DNA of 62,000 nucleotides from Tubiluchus corallicola (lineage: Eukaryota; Priapulida; Priapulimorpha; Priapulimorphida; Tubiluchidae), in the NCBI GenBank assembly GCA_030141605.1, contig JAQGDQ010000018.1:782501-844500 (forward strand), read 5' to 3'. Position numbers and translations under genes: made by a program. Below are positions 38,700-50,690 of the stretch, piece by piece (the first letter of the stretch is position 1; each line of letters starts with the position of its first letter). The notes under the pieces are model-generated. The model saw only the letters and a program-made list of their open reading frames with translations. It did no database searches and was not told where the DNA came from.

Positions 38700-41600
38700 A
38701 TGGATGATGATCGGTACGAGCGTGTCCGTCAGAAAGGGGTATATGCTGATTTTCTGTGAAACATTTTTAGTAAAAATATCAGATATGAATAAGCGCCGTG
38801 CAAACTTTTGTTATATTAAGTTTGTATTATATTTTAATGTCTCAAAAATAATACAGTTAAAGTAGATCAATTTGTTGGTGCCATAGTACAGTAATTTGAT
38901 CTTATTCTGCATTACACCGCATTCCACAGGTTGACAACTGTTTTGCTGTGCCATCATCACAAGGGCTTACTGCTTCCACAGTAGCATACAGAAACGACTC
39001 TGGTCTGCTTTTTACTGAGAGTCAACTTGAACTGGCACTTGAAGGAAATGAACCTCGCAAAATGCCTTTAGCAGGTGAATTTTGACTCTTTTGTTAGGAG
39101 TCTGAATGGCCACAGTTAACTGTTAAATAATACATGTATGATTATATAAGATTTTGTCTACTCTATATCTTGTTCCTATGTGTAGGGTACTGGTTGAAAA
39201 TCAAGACAAGGTATCAAATGTTATAATTTACAGTTGGTAGAACAAAAATTAGTAAAATACAGAAGACACTAGAAATGTCTGATAACTTTTTTACTTAAGA
39301 CATTATTTAAATTTATGTGGCATATAGAAGTTCTCAATGATTTTGATAATTGAAGTTTTAAAGATCCTTGGTTATTTTTCTGTAAATTTGCAACTTCATG
39401 TTTTTGTGAGATGTTTGCCACATTATGTGGGGCAAATTATGTGATATTTTGCATAAGATACATAATAATGATCTATTAAATAACTTTTATTGTGCATGGA
39501 TTACAAAAAACACAGTATTATTTATGCAGGTGATTTCAGACTAGAGGTGCTTTTATTTGTAATAATTAGTAATTACTCCCTTTACTGGTAATGTGAGCTT
39601 TTCTAATAATTTAGTCTTAAGATGTGAATCTGATCCAGATTGTATAAAATAGTAATGTGTACAACATTATGTAGATAAACAATATTCTGTGGACTTAAAA
39701 GCTTGTATACTAAGCATTTTATGAATCATTTGATTTATGCAAAATCGTACCTATATGAACTTTCAACAATAGCGTGGTAATTAAAAGCAGTGGCTGGTAG
39801 CGTTTAAACAATGTTTGTAGTTAGCAAATGTTCAACTAGTAAGTAACTGTAGGAAATCAAAAATCAGATTACTGGGACAAACTTTAGAACATGAATTGCT
39901 GTGACTATTTGGCAAGGAGTGTATGTGTTTTCTCTAATCTTTTTGCTGAGGGCCTCCATATATAGTACCAGTATGCCACTTGATTTTTACTTTATTTTTT
40001 CATAGTCCAAAGAGATCTTGCTGAAGGTGCATATGGTGAGGATATGTCGGGCAAAGAACTTGTAACTGATTCAGATGTTCCTCAAGGTAAAGTTATATCT
40101 TTAGTCCTAGTTCTTTTATTATCAGGACCATATTTAGATCATAGGGACCAGGGCACTTCAGGATCCACGTGGGGCTGTATATAAAAATTTAATTACATGG
40201 CAAATAAAGAATGAAGCAAAATGAATGATAAACTGCATTTCTTCGAAAAAATGTGCTATCTGCCGACGAAAACTGATTTTTTTCTTTTTTAAACTATTGT
40301 ATAAGACATTATTGTATTCCCACTAAATAAATAACAGCCGAGCCAGAGAATAAGAAAGTTTGATTTCTCTGATCAACAACAAAAGTTTAAAATGAATCTC
40401 ATTAAATAAAAATACGTAACACTATACTAAGTTCCTGGCAAGTATGCTTTTGAAGTCATTAGACCTGGATAAGTAAATTTCCTGCACCTGAATAATAAAT
40501 TAAACTTCGTATTTTTTAAACGAAAAAACATTTTGTATTTAATAAAATGCCAGTGACAATGCCAAGAAATAAATAAAATTATTAATTAATCATGTCACTG
40601 CCTATTGTAGATATTTGTCATTTAATTATAAAGTATCTTTATTATATAAATCTAATCAAAATATTTCAATATTTAAAAAAAATTAGGTGCCCAAATTTTT
40701 TTCGAGATACTGTATATTGTAACTGGTACTGGCAAGTCATACATCATGTTTATCCTTTACACTACAATATCTCAAGAAGTCTTTCTCTCTACATTTAGGT
40801 CTGCAAAATCTTTAGCTAACTCGTCAGACTGATTCATCTTGAGGAGCTTGCTCTCTACATTCAGTAGGCATACACACTTTGTGAATCCTTTATAATAATA
40901 AAACTAGTTTTATAATTATTACATTTTTGATAAAGGAAGTCCTTAGCCTGAAGGCCGCTCTGGCAGGCCCCTCGGAGCAATTACCTGTATGCCCCCTATG
41001 AATCTGGTTCCGTTTATTACGGTATACAAGACGCCCTGAGTTATTGACCGTACTCAAAGGAGAGATCTGTATTTTGAGTAACTTATTTTGAACATATTTC
41101 TGTTGTTAGTACAGTTAATCCAACTTTATTCAAGCGTGACTGATTTTTTGGAATAAATGTTTCCTTTGCAATAGAGTGATGTATTTTGTTCTTTCTGTGT
41201 ATTTCATATTAGGTTGAAATTAGTTGTGTGAAATCTTACTAAGGACTTTACAAACGATCACAATGTTTGCATTTTCTCAGGTTAATATACTCAAATAATG
41301 TACTCAAAGCCAGTTATAGATTCAATTCTTTTTCACCACTTCTTATGAATAAATTCCTATTGCAAATATTAGCTGATAGAGAGTCCACTGTAAGTATAGT
41401 TTTGAGGAAAGTGTTATGTGTTTTGGCTAATTATTGCTTAAAAGTTGAAATGAGGGAGATAAAAAACCAACAAGTATGTGACCCATATCCATACATATAA
41501 TATATACTGATCAAAAACTGCCTTTATTGTAGTAGCCTGCAAGTCAAGGGACGGTATACTGTCGTAAGGCATTTGTTTTCCATCCATCATCCATCCACAA

Positions 41601-44600
41601 TTTGAGTTTAAGCCAGTTTACGCCTGAACCACTTAGGACAGCCACAGGATTTTTGGTATCAGATAAAATTGTGACAAGATTATGGTCAAAGTCAAAGGTC
41701 ATCCCGAGGACATGTCCGAAGCAGGAGTAAACAGGCAGAAATGTCAATAGCTGTGGTGATGAGCATAGAAGGAGGATCCATGTCTCTCTGTCTGAGGATG
41801 TAGAGTGACCTTTTGTCGCCTATAGAAGGAATAATCTGAATCGACTGAATGACTGACAAATTTCGGACGCTTCCCTGCAATGACTCTGGGATTTAAGGGT
41901 CAAATATTGCCTAAATTATATTTACCTACTAAGCATCATCTATTGTGTTATAAACTAATCTATGATATAACAATGGCTATTCATTCCATATTTTAATTTC
42001 CTAGCATCAAAATCCCAAAATTGAATTTGGAACAACACTACCACATCATTCACAGTTCACCTTGTAGCCTAGTTCTTTCCAAGAAGATGGATAATTCCCT
42101 CCATGACCCATGTTTTCGATTTATGGAAATCTCTTCTGAGTAACACTTTAAAAAATTTAAAATGCCATCTGTGGGAAGCTGTGTTCCTCCATGAAATCTA
42201 AATAGGCTTATAACACCTCCATCAAATAAAATGGGCCATCCAATCATTACATATATATGTAATATAATATAATATGTACATGCGTATAAATTTGTGTTAG
42301 GAAATCCGGCTGGTGATCGAAGGCTTCACCAATTGCCAACAATTGCTGAAGGTGTAAAAGGTTTGTGTAAATTTTTCTTCATTATAGTGGAAAAATTTTG
42401 CATAGATATGGTGCACGTGTAATACAGCAAGTCTTCGTTTAATAATGCCAACTAAACGTCGTTAAATGAAGCCATATGCCTGTTACAGAAAACAATGTAA
42501 AAGCATGATAGATTCAAATTAAGACTTGGGTCTGTCACGATTTTTTTTACATTTTATTCCTTTCAGACAATTTTAATTTGGTTTCAAAATTTAATAATTA
42601 TGGGTTCTTACTTCTTAGTTCATTGTTAATAGTATAGTCTTAAAATTAAGATTATGAATAATTAATGGAAAGGCACGCAGGTGCTTTCCAAGTGCAAATC
42701 AGTAATGCCTAACTCATATAAGTCAAGGATTTTGAAACTATTTATTGTAGTGTTATTGCAGTTGCTTCACAAATTATGTGTACAGAAATTCTGTATACTT
42801 GGCGACTTTTGCAAAATTAAAATTTTAAATGTTGGTTTACTTTTGTTCCACCATCAGTAGAGTTAACCCGAGCCTCTTTAATTGGTGCATTTTGTCTTTA
42901 CAATTAACAGAGTTACGGGACGTCTTTCTTTGTTTCTCTAGCCCCATCTCTTTTGCAGTAAAGTATCTTAAGTTCGATATCTGATTTTGCTTCTAATATT
43001 AAAACTTTTTGTTTCATGCTAGCTACGTTACCAACAAGTGTAGTTTTTCCAAAGGTGTAAATTCAGGTTAGCTGAATGGCAAATGCAGCAATTAACCCAA
43101 CATGCACGTGTAAACGTGTAACAAAAAGAATTTTATTTTATGTAGCTGGTTTATCTCTGTGTGGGAACAGATGGGTAGCAATCGCCTCTGGGGGCAAGGG
43201 TGAGAGTGCACAAACTCTTCTAGAATACAGTGATTGCTAATTAGCAATCACTAGTCCGACATTAACAAAACAATTAACTAATGTTATCAAACTACAATAA
43301 AATTACCTAGTCAGAGATCATCGTAGCTGACTTAATTACTACATACAGCCTAGAAAAAGGCTAATGTTGTTACTTAATCTTGTGTGTAGGGTGATGCATG
43401 GCTTAACTGATCGATAGTGGCGTTTCTCTAAATGCCGATTGTATTATTGTGAAAACCTGTAGTGTTCTGTATCTTTCATAATCTTTGCATGTTTTAATGC
43501 TAGAGCTGAATGTTTAAGGACTGCCGTGTTATGTGCAGCTAATGCATAGAAAAAAGTTATTCTGGTGCAGTAATGCAAATCAATCAGTCAGGGTGATTCT
43601 TAGAAAAAAGTCCGTTTATCTTTATTCCATCATGTAGAAAAACGAAAGTTGAGCTCGGGGATGCAAAAAACACGCTCAATTTGTGGCTTCAACCATGAAA
43701 CAAATAATCAAAACATTAAAGGAGTGTAGTTTTTTGCCCCCGGGTGCCACAAGCACTTGCTACGCCATTGCTTGGGAAACAGGGAAAGAACAGCAGTAAA
43801 TCATTGCAGTGCAATATGCCTAACTGTCTGTAGAATCAGAATTAGTATGGCAAATTTGGTGCCGTGGTATGGGTTTGCAGCAGGATTGTTTAAAAAGTCC
43901 AGCACAGCAAACAATTTTTTTTTATATTTTTAAATAAGGCAAAAAAATCATTGTTAAGTGAGAAAAGGTTCAGCATCCTTAAAGTGAAACGTGGCTAACC
44001 GACGTGTGTTATTTACCGAAGGTTAAAATTATGGCGCATGTAATTATACCCTACTAGCCAAACACCACAAAAGAATTTTGCGCTTAAACCCACAATGTCA
44101 CCTTGTAGATCGCTTCGTCCTCTTTCAGGGAGTGTGTTTGTTTTTTTTTCATCGTGCCCAAACAGTTGCACAAATAGAATTTTTCTAGAGGCTGTTCGTG
44201 CAGTTTTTCGCAAAATTAGGTCGCGCGGGTCCGGGCAAATGCCTATTGCAGGAAACTGTGGCACTCCTGTGAATTCTACATGCACCTGCTAAACCCACCG
44301 TTGAATGGGCTATCCAACCATTGTAGGTACCCTGCCTCGCAAATTCCTGTTCTATATGAACGGTACAGGCTTTGCGAATTTTTGCAAAAAACTGCAAAAA
44401 ATGTCCATTTGTGGAGGTTTTTTGTCCCCCGTTCTTCAAAAAAATAAACCTACAGTTGAAAATCTGTGCATTGAGGCCTTTCTTTTGTTGCGTAGATCAT
44501 CGAAAATGGTGCCATCGTCGGAGCTGTAGCCTTGTCTGTTACACCCTTATATACCACCGAAATTATTTATACAGATTAGCAAAGATTCCGCAAAAATTTT

Positions 44601-46679
44601 TACACATATCCCCATGACAACCCACATTAACCACCACACCACACTATCCACGCCATGTCACCCACACTACACCAAGCCCACCATACCACACCAACCACAC
44701 CACACCTCCAGTATTATGCCACCCAGACCGTGCCACACTCACCACACCACCCACATCATGTGACACTGCACCACACCCACCACACCACACCATGCCGACC
44801 ACATCACACCACCCACATTATACCCACTACACAAACCACCCTACGCACACTACACCATACCACTGCTGCTGCCGCCAATAGTGATGATGATGGTGACAGT
44901 GACATGATGATAACAGCAATTCAACAAAGGTTTGCAGCCTAGTTAAACTATACAAAATATTTTGCGCATTGAAAATGTGTGAAAAGTCAAATGCTCTTAG
45001 ACCTTTTCACTGATTATCATTAATGCACAAACATTCTACATTGCACAGTGTTTGCAAACTGCTCCTTTTGATCTAAATAGGCTAGCATTATAGCATTTAC
45101 ATCATAACAGCCAGCTAAGGCTTAATAACTGAAATAAGTAAAATTGTAGGCAGAATACAATGGAGTGATGTCAGAACAATGCAAACGTCACCGTATCTTC
45201 TAAGCGGGAATCACCCAAGATGGAACCTCTAACCAACTCGTTGCCACTCCTCTTGCTGGAGGTGACCCCAAAAGTGAACCCATTGCCACGTAACCCCATT
45301 CATCCTCTTTCCAAAGAGCTATATATCTCCTTCCAAGAGTCCCACTAGGTGCCACTACAACGTTTTTTCAACAGGCTGTTCGGTCAAAATTTTGAAAAAA
45401 TCGAGGTTGTATCCGTAAGTTACCGGGATGCCATAGCCTTCCCGCAAGTTCTAAATATGCCTACTACACCCACCGTTGAACGGGCTATCCTTCCATTACC
45501 AGCACCCTCCAGCCCAGTTTTGCTAAAAACAAGCAAAAATGGAAATGGAAATATATATATATATATCCGGATTTCTACACAAAATTCTTTTGCGGGTTTG
45601 GCTTCGTATATACTAATTTTGGTTGTATGGAGTTATATAGATTTTGTACACAAAATTCTTTTGCGGGTTTGGCTTCGTATATATTAATTTTGGTGGTATG
45701 GGGTATATATATTTATCTATATAACTCCAAACCACCAAAATTAGTATATACGAAGCCAAACCCGCAAAAGAATTTTGTGTACAAATCCATGACAACCCAC
45801 ATCACACTATGCCGTATCACCCACAACACACCATCCACCCCATGCCACACCCATCGCACAATACTATACCCAGTTTGCGAAAATGGTGCCGTCGTTGGAG
45901 CTATAGCCCCGAATCTTATATATATATAAGATTTGGGGCTATACCCCCAACGACGGCACCATTTTTGGATATATACATATATCTTATATAAATAAATATA
46001 TCCAGATACCACCGAAATTAATAAATACAAAGATTGACCTAGTTTTTTTAATAAGAGGAAAAGCGTCATAAAATTATCACTAACGGAATTAAAATATTTT
46101 GTAGATCTAATCCAAGCATCCACACAGATGCTGCGTACTTGGTCAACTCCACTTTGGTAACATTATACATACATCTTATTTTCTTTATCGTGTCTCATTG
46201 TTTGCATCAGTACATGACATTTATAGTTCAGTTGTGCTAAACTAAAACAAAAACTATTAAATTAGTGATTTGTTAATATTGTTCTACCAAAGGCTGAAGG
46301 CCCAAGTGGCACGACTGCCCTTATATTAAGGTATTACTGAACTATTTCAGAATTACTTAGAATTTATAATTTTAGGTTACAATAAAAGAGCTGTGAAAAT
46401 TTATTTATTTTAAATCATGTATATAAGGAATTGAATTAATTCTCAGTTGTGAAAATCAAACGCTCAATCATCTAATCACTGATTTTGCAGCTATTATATT
46501 TTGACATCATTTTTAGTGAAAGGGAAAGTTTCGAGTTGTTTTGTCCATCAAAGGCAGAAAAACTGTTGAATGAAGCTAAAGCGATTGAAAGAGATTTACT
46601 GAGCCAGAAGGAAAAGTTGCGTGGAAGATTGATGCTGGTATCAAAAACACTGAGACAAATGAACGATAAACCAGCTTAA
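38700..46679 (+). CDS. Unidentified small gene with C-terminal coiled coil
   Basis: Four plus-strand exons join in phase with GT-AG introns: 38700-38738 (MDDDRYERVRQKG), 38930-39074 (VDNCFAVPSSQGL...TVAYRNDSGLLFTESQLELA), 40006-40086 (QRDLAEGAYGEDMSGKELV) and 42301-42360 (NPAGDRRLHQLPTIAEGV). A fifth, terminal exon at about 46485-46679 (or from 46517) encodes ELFCPSKAEKLLNEAKAIER, DLLSQKEKLRGRLMLVSKTL and a stop. This is a charged heptad-like helix, likely a short coiled coil. The phase at 42360 does not fit the terminal exon directly, so an exon is missing or the last piece belongs elsewhere. The protein would be about 160-180 aa. I recognise no family. An AATAAA lies at 47044-47049. The start could also be an internal exon, since an acceptor-like CAG precedes the ATG by 10 bases. 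Confidence 0.55.
40122..41012. mobile_element. Possible degenerate DNA transposon
   Basis: The left segment AGATCATAGGGACCAGG resembles the reverse complement of the right segment, AGATTCATAGGGGGCATACAGG. Both ends are GC-rich against an AT-rich interior with no coding frame. No target duplication is clear. It lies in the intron after the third exon of the plus-strand gene. Confidence 0.25.
41544..42247 (-). other. Unrecognised coding-like block, antisense in intron
   Basis: The minus strand has three overlapping or adjacent open stretches: 42050-42247, 41692-41880 and 41544-41747. Composition is closer to coding than the surrounding intron. Sequences such as SVIQSIQIIPSIGDKRSLYI and FGHVLGMTFDFDHNLVTILS look protein-like, and a CAG acceptor-like site precedes the second. 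I recognise no family. It may be a decayed gene, a processed fragment or a mobile-element ORF. Frameshifts would be needed to join the pieces. Confidence 0.3.
43229..43252. other. 24-base perfect palindrome around CTAATTAG
   Basis: AGTGATTGCTAA is followed directly by its reverse complement TTAGCAATCACT. The centre CTAATTAG contains overlapping TAAT/ATTA homeodomain-type cores. It may be a dimeric factor site or an inverted-repeat remnant; function is not shown. Confidence 0.6.
44040..44531 (-). repeat. R-family repeat, copy 2
   Basis: Read on the minus strand from 44531: starts GGCTACAGCTCCGACGATGG, then GAACGGGGGACAAAAAACCT, GTTGGATAGCCCATTC, AACTGCACGAACAGCCTCTA, ACACACTCCCTGAAAGAG, and ends near CGCAAAATTCTTTTGTGGTG. 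The block order matches copy 1. Short open frames on both strands (for example LRKTARTASRK) are partly shared with copy 1 (LRKTAQTASRK), which may mean a once-coding origin or only nucleotide similarity. Confidence 0.65.
44615..44870. repeat. (CACCACAC)n-like satellite, strongly strand-asymmetric
   Basis: About 255 bases composed almost only of C, A and T on the plus strand, as irregular CCACAC/CACCACAC/CCCACAT units. A shorter relative lies at 45793-45870. Both are preceded by the same words, ATGACAACCCACAT, directly after an R-family 3'-end sequence. The satellite is therefore part of that repeat system. The histidine/threonine-rich frame across it is an artefact. Confidence 0.8.
45349..45540 (-). 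repeat. R-family repeat, copy 3 (partial)
   Basis: Shares with copy 2, in the same orientation, CAGGCTGTTCGGTCAAAATT (copy 2: GAGGCTGTTCGTGCAGTTTT) and CACCCACCGTTGAACGGGCT (copy 2: AACCCACCGTTGAATGGGCT). The flanks diverge. A (TA)n tract follows at 45551-45566. Confidence 0.55.
45578..45790. repeat. Direct + inverted R-terminus array; ~63-bp-stem hairpin
   Basis: Two direct copies (45578-45640 and 45650-45712) of a unit starting CACAAAATTCTTTTGCGGGT are followed by an inverted copy (about 45716-45790). The second direct copy and the inverted copy are nearly perfect complements across GTACACAAAATTC, TTTTGCGGGTTTGGCTTCGT and AATTTTGGTGGT. A transcript of either strand would fold into a long hairpin with a ~25-base loop. 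The unit is the R-family 3' terminus. Confidence 0.85.
45879..45966. repeat. Near-perfect ~42-bp-stem palindrome of the R 5' terminus
   Basis: The left arm has AAAATGGTGCCGTCGTTGGA, then GCTATAGCCCCGAATCTTAT. The right arm mirrors it with ATAAGATTTGGGGCTATA and CCCAACGACGGCACCATTTT around a (TA)n centre. The same terminus occurs singly at 44503-44531 and, reverse-complemented, at 35498-35526. Confidence 0.85.
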
Positions 46680-49600
46680 GATTGAAGCCAAACTTTAAAA
46701 AGACAAACTATCAATTTTTGTTTATTTCAACCAGCATTTTTAATGAACCACGATACCATAGATAATAACTTAACCAAAATTTAGTTTTCAATTTACCTAC
46801 ATTTTGATGTTACTCAACATTTTACTGTTTTTATTCAAAATGTTTTTCCAACTATTTATGTATTTATTAAAAAACTTTTTGTTCCTGTCATTTAAATAAT
46901 AACAGTTCTTATTTGATTTGATATTTTCTGATGGTGTTTAATGTTATGTGTTACATAATGTATCTCTCAGTTACACTTTGTTTCACAAACCAAGACAGAA
47001 AAAAACTGCTGAGAACATTTCACACCCACACAACTTTTATTCTAATAAATATGTCTATTAACATTATAGGACAATAATTTATACTCTGCTGTATTTGGAG
47101 GTTTGGCATTTGTTGGTCATAATAATTTTGTTAATATCAATTTCGCTGCCCAGATGAAATTCCGTTTAACAGACGCACACATTAACGGCAGTAATAATTC
47201 AATTTTATGACAATATGCCACACTGATTATTATTGCAGCTGAAGATGTATAAAATGCTATTTATATTTTCACCCATTTAGTGGTAAATTTTTTTGCAGAA
47301 TTGCATTTTATAAATAAGTATGTGGTGTTTCGTTTTAACATAGCAACAGGTGATCTGATATGACATGAGAATGGCACAACACTAACTTAATAAAGCTAGT
47401 AACTACAAAAATGGTACATGTTTCTATACAGAAATCTATTGCTACACAATAACTTTGATATTGCTATGATTATTAAGTTGATGCATCTACTGCAAAATCA
47501 ACAAGTGAAGCAAACACAAAAAATATCAACTTGGAACTAAAAATTTCTTTACATAATAACAGATGTTTAGTTGTCAACCTGACTATGGCGCTAATCGACA
47601 ATATCTGGACGGATTCGATGGAATGTTGCTTTGCCGTGCATTTGGTGGGTTCAAGACAGCAGATTTTCACTTGGGGAAGACTAGCTACAGGAAGCAAAGA
47701 AACCTTGGTAATCCGATGTACAATACAAGAGCAGAAAAGAACAGGTACAAAGTTGATTAAAAAAATTCTTAGTTCCAAGTTTTAACTTACTATTGCAATC
47801 AACAAATTACAGTGTAAGGAAAAGTTAGTAAGTATAAAATACAATGTATTAAAGGCCGTGCCGAATTAGCAACTTAGGCGATTTCATGATATCAAAATAT
47901 ACGTTTACGTACGTTCAAACACAAAAATTTTTTGCACCATACACAGCACTTATAATATAGCTGTTTGGAATTTGTAATGAACTTACCACATGCCTCACTA
48001 CTAACAAGCCAATTATGTCTAACCAACAAAATTTCATCCAAGCATTAAAACAACGGTAATCTAATTGCTTAGTACATACTTATTTTGTCAAACTGTCAAT
48101 GCTTGAGCACACCTACATTCAATGTAACCAATCTGGCAAAAGAAGCATAACTAAATAATATTGGCGACATTTAACTGCTTTTGCTCTTTATTCATCGTAA
48201 GATAAAGAAAAAACAACATGTGAGAATGATAAAGTAAAGCACTGTATTATCCATTAACTTGGAATATACAAAATTTAACTTATTTCATAATTATTACTAT
48301 CTTACCTACTTTAGAGACAAGCAGTAAACATGATACAGATATGAAACACTAACTTTTTTCACATATATCTTTACAAATGTCCTATTAGTAAGTAATATTA
48401 AAATATGCCAAATAAGCATAAATGTCTGATATGAAAGCTGTTCATCGATAAAATCTTCCATAGTAAAACATAATTACCTGCATAGCAAACTTAAAACCAA
48501 ACATTATACGTCAACACTTCCTCAGATCTAGTATCATATTCTGTCTGATACAAATCGATATCTCATGAACAATAATAATATGCAAAATTTACAAGACCTA
48601 AGGGAAGGTTATAACAGTTAAATATCTGCTTGTACTGAACTTCAGATGATGTAAATTGTATAGTTAATCCTAAAGTAAAATAATTTGTCGTACATTACAC
48701 TACCATTACACAAACCCTGCTTGAATTTATTTCTTACTCTTGAAACGAGAATATAGCTGGTAAGATATAGTATGCATATTGTAACATCCAACTGCAGTAA
48801 TTTGTGACAAAAAAAGTTACTAGGTATATTCGACTTTAATCACACAAACAATAAATAATATAATGTTAATTGACAATCATTATTATTACATATTCAAGTG
48901 AGACTTTGTGTCATTGCTACTGAGATGCTTCAACTGAAATTGGATTGCTGGCTGTAAGAAAAAAATTGTCATTTTTAATACAGATATAGTTCAATTCATA
49001 ATTCATAGATATACCACATTTCAGATATGCAAAGCATCTCAGTAAATGATATGTCATACATGTCACCAAACCTTATCAGAAATGAACACACATGGCAACA
49101 GGCTAAAACTGACTAATGTTCAACATGCTACAAAACAATGCCAACTCCTTAGCTCACTACCATTTATGGAAACCCAAGCATTGCTGGATATTTTTCCACC
49201 TGGGCACTAGTCAGTTTATCCAACTAGCAATAAATTAATCAAACATAACTGAAATTATGAATCTTGGAATGCATGCGTAGCTTGTTGCATGTATTATCAC
49301 TACTAAGTTTTGTAGTTAGCTAGATAATTTGCTTTCTGTTAGCATTGATTTAGCATGTAAGGAAAATGACTAGCGAGGCAAATTTAGCATTAGCAGTATA
49401 CTTTTTAGTAATAAATTGCTTCCGTACCACACAGTTCAAAAGAAGCAGTTCTGTAAAAGCCCTCAATGCATGTAACGAACTGATGCGAGTACATTTTTTA
49501 GAAGTAAGAAAATGGGGATCAAATGATGAGTGCACAAATGGCTCAGAATACTTCTATGTGGTATATAACTTGCAATCAACAGGAAACCTTCATTTTGAAA

Positions 49601-50690
49601 TAAAAAAGAAATGGCAGAAGTAATAAAAAATCAAGTAGAAAATGCAAAAAAACTGCACAATTAAAGTAAAATCATCATAACTAATCAAGTGAAATAATGT
49701 ATGAATGCACATATAAAATAAACAATAGGCTATGAAAACAACTATGATGTGTGCCTTGTAACGTAATACTGTCCAAAACAAAATTATCAGTGCTTAACAC
49801 GAAATAAACAAGTAGGTCTCATTTTCCCAGTCTGGAACATTTAAGGGAACACATACATAGGATCATATTTAAAACACTCGCAACTGCAGTATACTATTGT
49901 ATACATTGATATACTATCTCGGCTCAAGGAATTAAAAAGTGAGATAGCCTGACTTCATAATTAATTGCAACTGGCGTGCATCATAAATGAGAAGTGATAA
50001 GCAGACTTACATTAACTTACACTTCAATGACTTGTTAAATACTCTGGCATTAAACATGAACCTACAGCATTAGCTGCACTGAAATCAACAATGGTAATAA
50101 CGTACTACGCTTGGTACAATTTGTTCGTATGGGTATAATAAATGTCAAATGGGCATATCAACACAAAGATAAGTAGATTATGAGACACTTAAACCTTTTC
50201 TACTATTACATTTTCGAAATTTAAAACACTGATTAAGTTAACAATACAATGAAATGGCGTTACAAACTAATGATGAGTGTCTGAGGACTAGTCGTAACTT
50301 ACAGGCAAACACAAGTATCTCTATACAAGAAGTTTAATAACTTACAAAGCTCATTTAATCACTTCTATATAAATCAATACTTCATGAATTTTGGCTGTTA
50401 CTACAACCTTTGTATTCTAATATAGAACATCGTGGAACTACAAATACACGACATCGCCATCAAAAGATAATGACAAACATGTTTTACGACAAACAAATAC
50501 AAAATTTCCGATTATTTATCTCAAGCAGCGATGGATACCTTTCAGAGTATTTGTGACAAAATTTTAAAACTGAAAAATAAAACATGATCGTTTTAAAAGG
50601 ATAATTGTACAACTGATGTCATTATTACATCTTTCATAATTGTAGAAATGTAGCTTTGTGCAAAATACTATAGCATAAATTGGAAATGGT
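46680..50690. other. Intergenic region between convergent genes
   Basis: Lies between the 3' end of the plus-strand coiled-coil gene and the 3' end of minus-strand Argonaute, so it should include both 3' UTRs. Apart from the MITE at 47528-47781 I see no structure. An 85-codon open frame at 49366-49623 (+) matches no family I recognise and lacks supporting context. Confidence 0.5.
47528..47781. mobile_element. MITE-like element, 254 bp, 13-base perfect inverted ends
   Basis: The left end AACTTGGAACTAA (47528-47540) is exactly reverse-complemented at 47769-47781. The similarity extends inward to ~22 bases with mismatches (AAAATTTCTTT versus GAATTTTTTT). The interior is GC-richer than its surroundings. 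No target-site duplication is evident, so the superfamily is unknown. Confidence 0.65.

Noticed and set aside
44655-44942. Histidine/threonine-rich open frame
   Set aside because: It is a translation of the (CAC)n satellite. Only its last ~48 bases (44882-44929) look like a possible exon, and that exon does not fit the phase of the exon at 42301-42360.
49366-49623. 85-codon open frame starting MTSEANLALAVYF
   Set aside because: No recognised family and no neighbouring exon; chance length for AT-rich DNA.
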